Shown here piece after piece: positions 62,484 through 64,000 of a stretch of DNA of 64,000 nt. The translations under genes and the position numbers were made by a program. Below the pieces are notes generated by a model that saw only the letters and a program-made list of their open reading frames with translations, was not told the origin of the DNA and made no database searches. Origin of the DNA: Pseudoalteromonas sp. XMcav2-N. GTDB lineage: Bacteria > Pseudomonadota > Gammaproteobacteria > Enterobacterales > Alteromonadaceae. The number at the start of each line of letters is the position of its first letter. Position 1 is the stretch's first letter. Location of the stretch: NCBI RefSeq assembly GCF_024124545.1, contig NZ_JAMXSF010000010.1:62001-126000 (forward strand). The letters run 5' to 3'.

Positions 62484-64000
62484 ACTAACGGCTCCTTTTT
62501 AGCCAAGTGCGATCCTGCATCCTTTTTAGATACAACTGTCGCCGCCAGTCCAAAGCAAACGGCAAATAACCACATACTGAGATCAAAACCGAGCATCAGC
62601 CAGTCTGCGTTCAGCAGACTGTTTATGATGCTGTGATGTGTGGTGAGCATATTGACCAGGGGAATAACAAAATAAACAAGGGCTGCGCTCCAAAGCAAAG
62701 TTAGCCACTGATTTTGACTCCGATTAATCAAACAAAACAGACAGCACAACACCCATGCAGCAAACAACACATGTATCTCCCAGTCGGCACGGCCTGACAT
62801 TTCAACAGGAAGTAGCCGGTTACTCAGAAAATAGCAGCCGACTGCAATCGGCAGACCGAGCAAAACACCTCTGTTTAGTCTGGCGATTAGGGATATAAGT
62901 AATGGAGGTGTGGCCTCTTTCATCGTCTGCTTTTTTAGCCAGATGATCATTCCGGATGCAATCATCGCAGCGCCAAATAACCCACAGAGGAAATACACCC
63001 AGCGCAGATAAATATCAGCAAACAGACCTTCGTGAAGGTGTTCAAGCAGATCATATACCGCAGCAGCCTGTCCTGCTTTGCCAGTCGCTATCTCAACCTC
63101 AACCCGCTCTGTACGGGCACGATATTTGAGCAATGAGGCAAACTCAACTCCTTCACTGGTTTCAAACCAGATCTCTATGTGTTCAGTGTCAGTGCCCCTG
63201 TCAATGACACCGACAAAGTTGACCGCCTGATCGGTCACTCGCTGTTTTGCATCAGACAGTGCCGTATCTACATTTAACTGAGCTGGCAAAATCTCTGTGG
63301 CCAGGGTGGTGTATTCCTCCAGCTGAGAGGCATCATAAAACTGACGATGCATCTGTCTGCCTTCACCATATTGGCTGTCAATGACCTTAGACATGGTCAC
63401 CCCCATGAGCAACATAACGCCGCTGTAGGTGATCATTAAATGAAACGGCAATGGCAATACACTGAAAACATTGTGAATATCCAGCCAGGAACGCAGGCCT
63501 TTGGCGCTTCGAAAAGTAAAAAACTCAGCAAAAATCTTCCTGTGAATGATCACCCCGGTCACCAAACCAATTAGCATGAGCATGCCTGCCAGACTGGTCA
63601 GGATATAACCCACCAGCGGCGGCACGTAGTGCAAGTTATAGTGTAGCCGGTACAGGGCTTCTCCACCGCTGGTATCCCGGATAGACGTAATGTCTCCCGT
63701 GTTTGGCTCAAGCGGCTTCTCATACCACTGACGACGGACCTGTTTCTCTGGGTCGCCGGGCTGTAACCAAGAGATTTCAATGTAAGGATCCCGCGAGGTA
63801 GGCAGGCTCACATACCACTGAGATGCATCATCAGCGTGTTCGCCAAGCTGTGCCATCGCCAAATCAATGGCTTGTTTGTCCAAAATATCATTGCTTGTGA
63901 CAATTTCGGGCTTCATCCAGCGATCAATCTCGTTTTCGAAGTAACCTAAGCTGCCAGTCACAAAGATAAAATACAATATCCAGGCAAACACCACGCCGCT
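62477..64000 (-). CDS. PepSY-associated TM protein (5' end outside the window)
   Basis: The frame is open to the right edge (the codons before residue VFAWILYFIF read S-G-V), so the true start lies beyond 64000; 507 codons are visible. It has PepSY_TM features: an N-terminal membrane segment followed by GYFENEIDRWM, a periplasmic PepSY-like part, LDIHNVFSVLPLPFHLMITYSGVML around 165-190, and further helices to ~490. Such proteins accompany siderophore receptors and are proposed to act as ferric-siderophore reductases or iron-transport factors. Translationally coupled to DUF3325. Confidence 0.9.
   Translation of the reverse strand, partial: SGVVFAWILYFIFVTGSLGYFENEIDRWMKPEIVTSNDILDKQAIDLAMAQLGEHADDASQWYVSLPTSRDPYIEISWLQPGDPEKQVRRQWYEKPLEPNTGDITSIRDTSGGEALYRLHYNLHYVPPLVGYILTSLAGMLMLIGLVTGVIIHRKIFAEFFTFRSAKGLRSWLDIHNVFSVLPLPFHLMITYSGVMLLMGVTMSKVIDSQYGEGRQMHRQFYDASQLEEYTTLATEILPAQLNVDTALSDAKQRVTDQAVNFVGVIDRGTDTEHIEIWFETSEGVEFASLLKYRARTERVEVEIATGKAGQAAAVYDLLEHLHEGLFADIYLRWVYFLCGLFGAAMIASGMIIWLKKQTMKEATPPLLISLIARLNRGVLLGLPIAVGCYFLSNRLLPVEMSGRADWEIHVLFAAWVLCCLFCLINRSQNQWLTLLWSAALVYFVIPLVNMLTTHHSIINSLLNADWLMLGFDLSMWLFAVCFGLAATVVSKKDAGSHLAKKEPLVC

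Noticed and set aside
62477..63994. A complete PepSY protein starting with the GTG at 63994.
   Set aside because: The reading frame continues to the right edge with family-like residues before this codon, so the true start is outside the window.

Overview
The window looks like chromosomal DNA of a marine gammaproteobacterium, most likely Pseudoalteromonas or a close relative. This rests on gene content (RebB-family proteins, a LodA/LodB-type amino-acid oxidase pair, a PepSY/DUF3325 iron-uptake module, a large NRPS) and moderate G+C; no rRNA or species marker is present, so the genus is an inference.

Region 1 (1-33.3 kb, minus strand) is a lipopeptide biosynthetic cluster of three giant collinear genes plus one tailoring oxygenase. 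The first gene is an iturin-like loader: fatty acyl-AMP ligase, ACP, KS, AT, ACP, PLP aminotransferase, then C-A-T. The second is C-A-T three times and the third is C-A-T, C-A-T-E, C-A-T-TE. Pocket residues I extracted by eye predict beta-amino fatty acyl-Gly?-Asp-Asn-Asn-Thr-D-Leu-X, released by the thioesterase. A SyrP-like Fe(II)/2-oxoglutarate oxygenase downstream probably beta-hydroxylates the Asp. Cluster-specific export, PPTase and MbtH genes are absent from the window.

Region 2 (34.2-37.5 kb) holds an alcohol dehydrogenase and a lipoprotein of four FAS1 domains, the last one split by another domain.

Region 3 (37.8-57 kb, plus strand) is the most unusual part. Two odd regulators (an XRE-HTH/ATPase gene with a frameshift in an A8 tract, and a degenerate NtrC-like ATPase fused to an AraC HTH) are followed by RebB-family (R-body) genes, an HNH nuclease-like protein, a DUF4157 (eCIS-associated) putative metallopeptidase, a C58-like cysteine protease candidate, a leaderless GH18 protein, a LysM protein, an eCIS-type AAA+ ATPase, another RebB and three tandem proteins resembling the PatG C-terminal domain. 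No sheath, tube or baseplate gene is visible. Nearly every transcription unit here starts with the same promoter layout: ACCAA-type half-sites repeated every 21-22 bp, the last one 21-22 nt upstream of the -10. I infer one co-regulated system, perhaps an R-body-based or contractile-injection-related delivery system with several enzymatic cargos. An AT-rich segment and RAYT/IS256 remnants near 47-48.7 kb suggest recombination.

Region 4 (57-64 kb, minus strand) carries a LodA-like quinoprotein oxidase with its LodB-like flavoprotein and an upstream RidA-type deaminase, then WrbA, then DUF3325 and PepSY membrane proteins; the last runs off the right edge.
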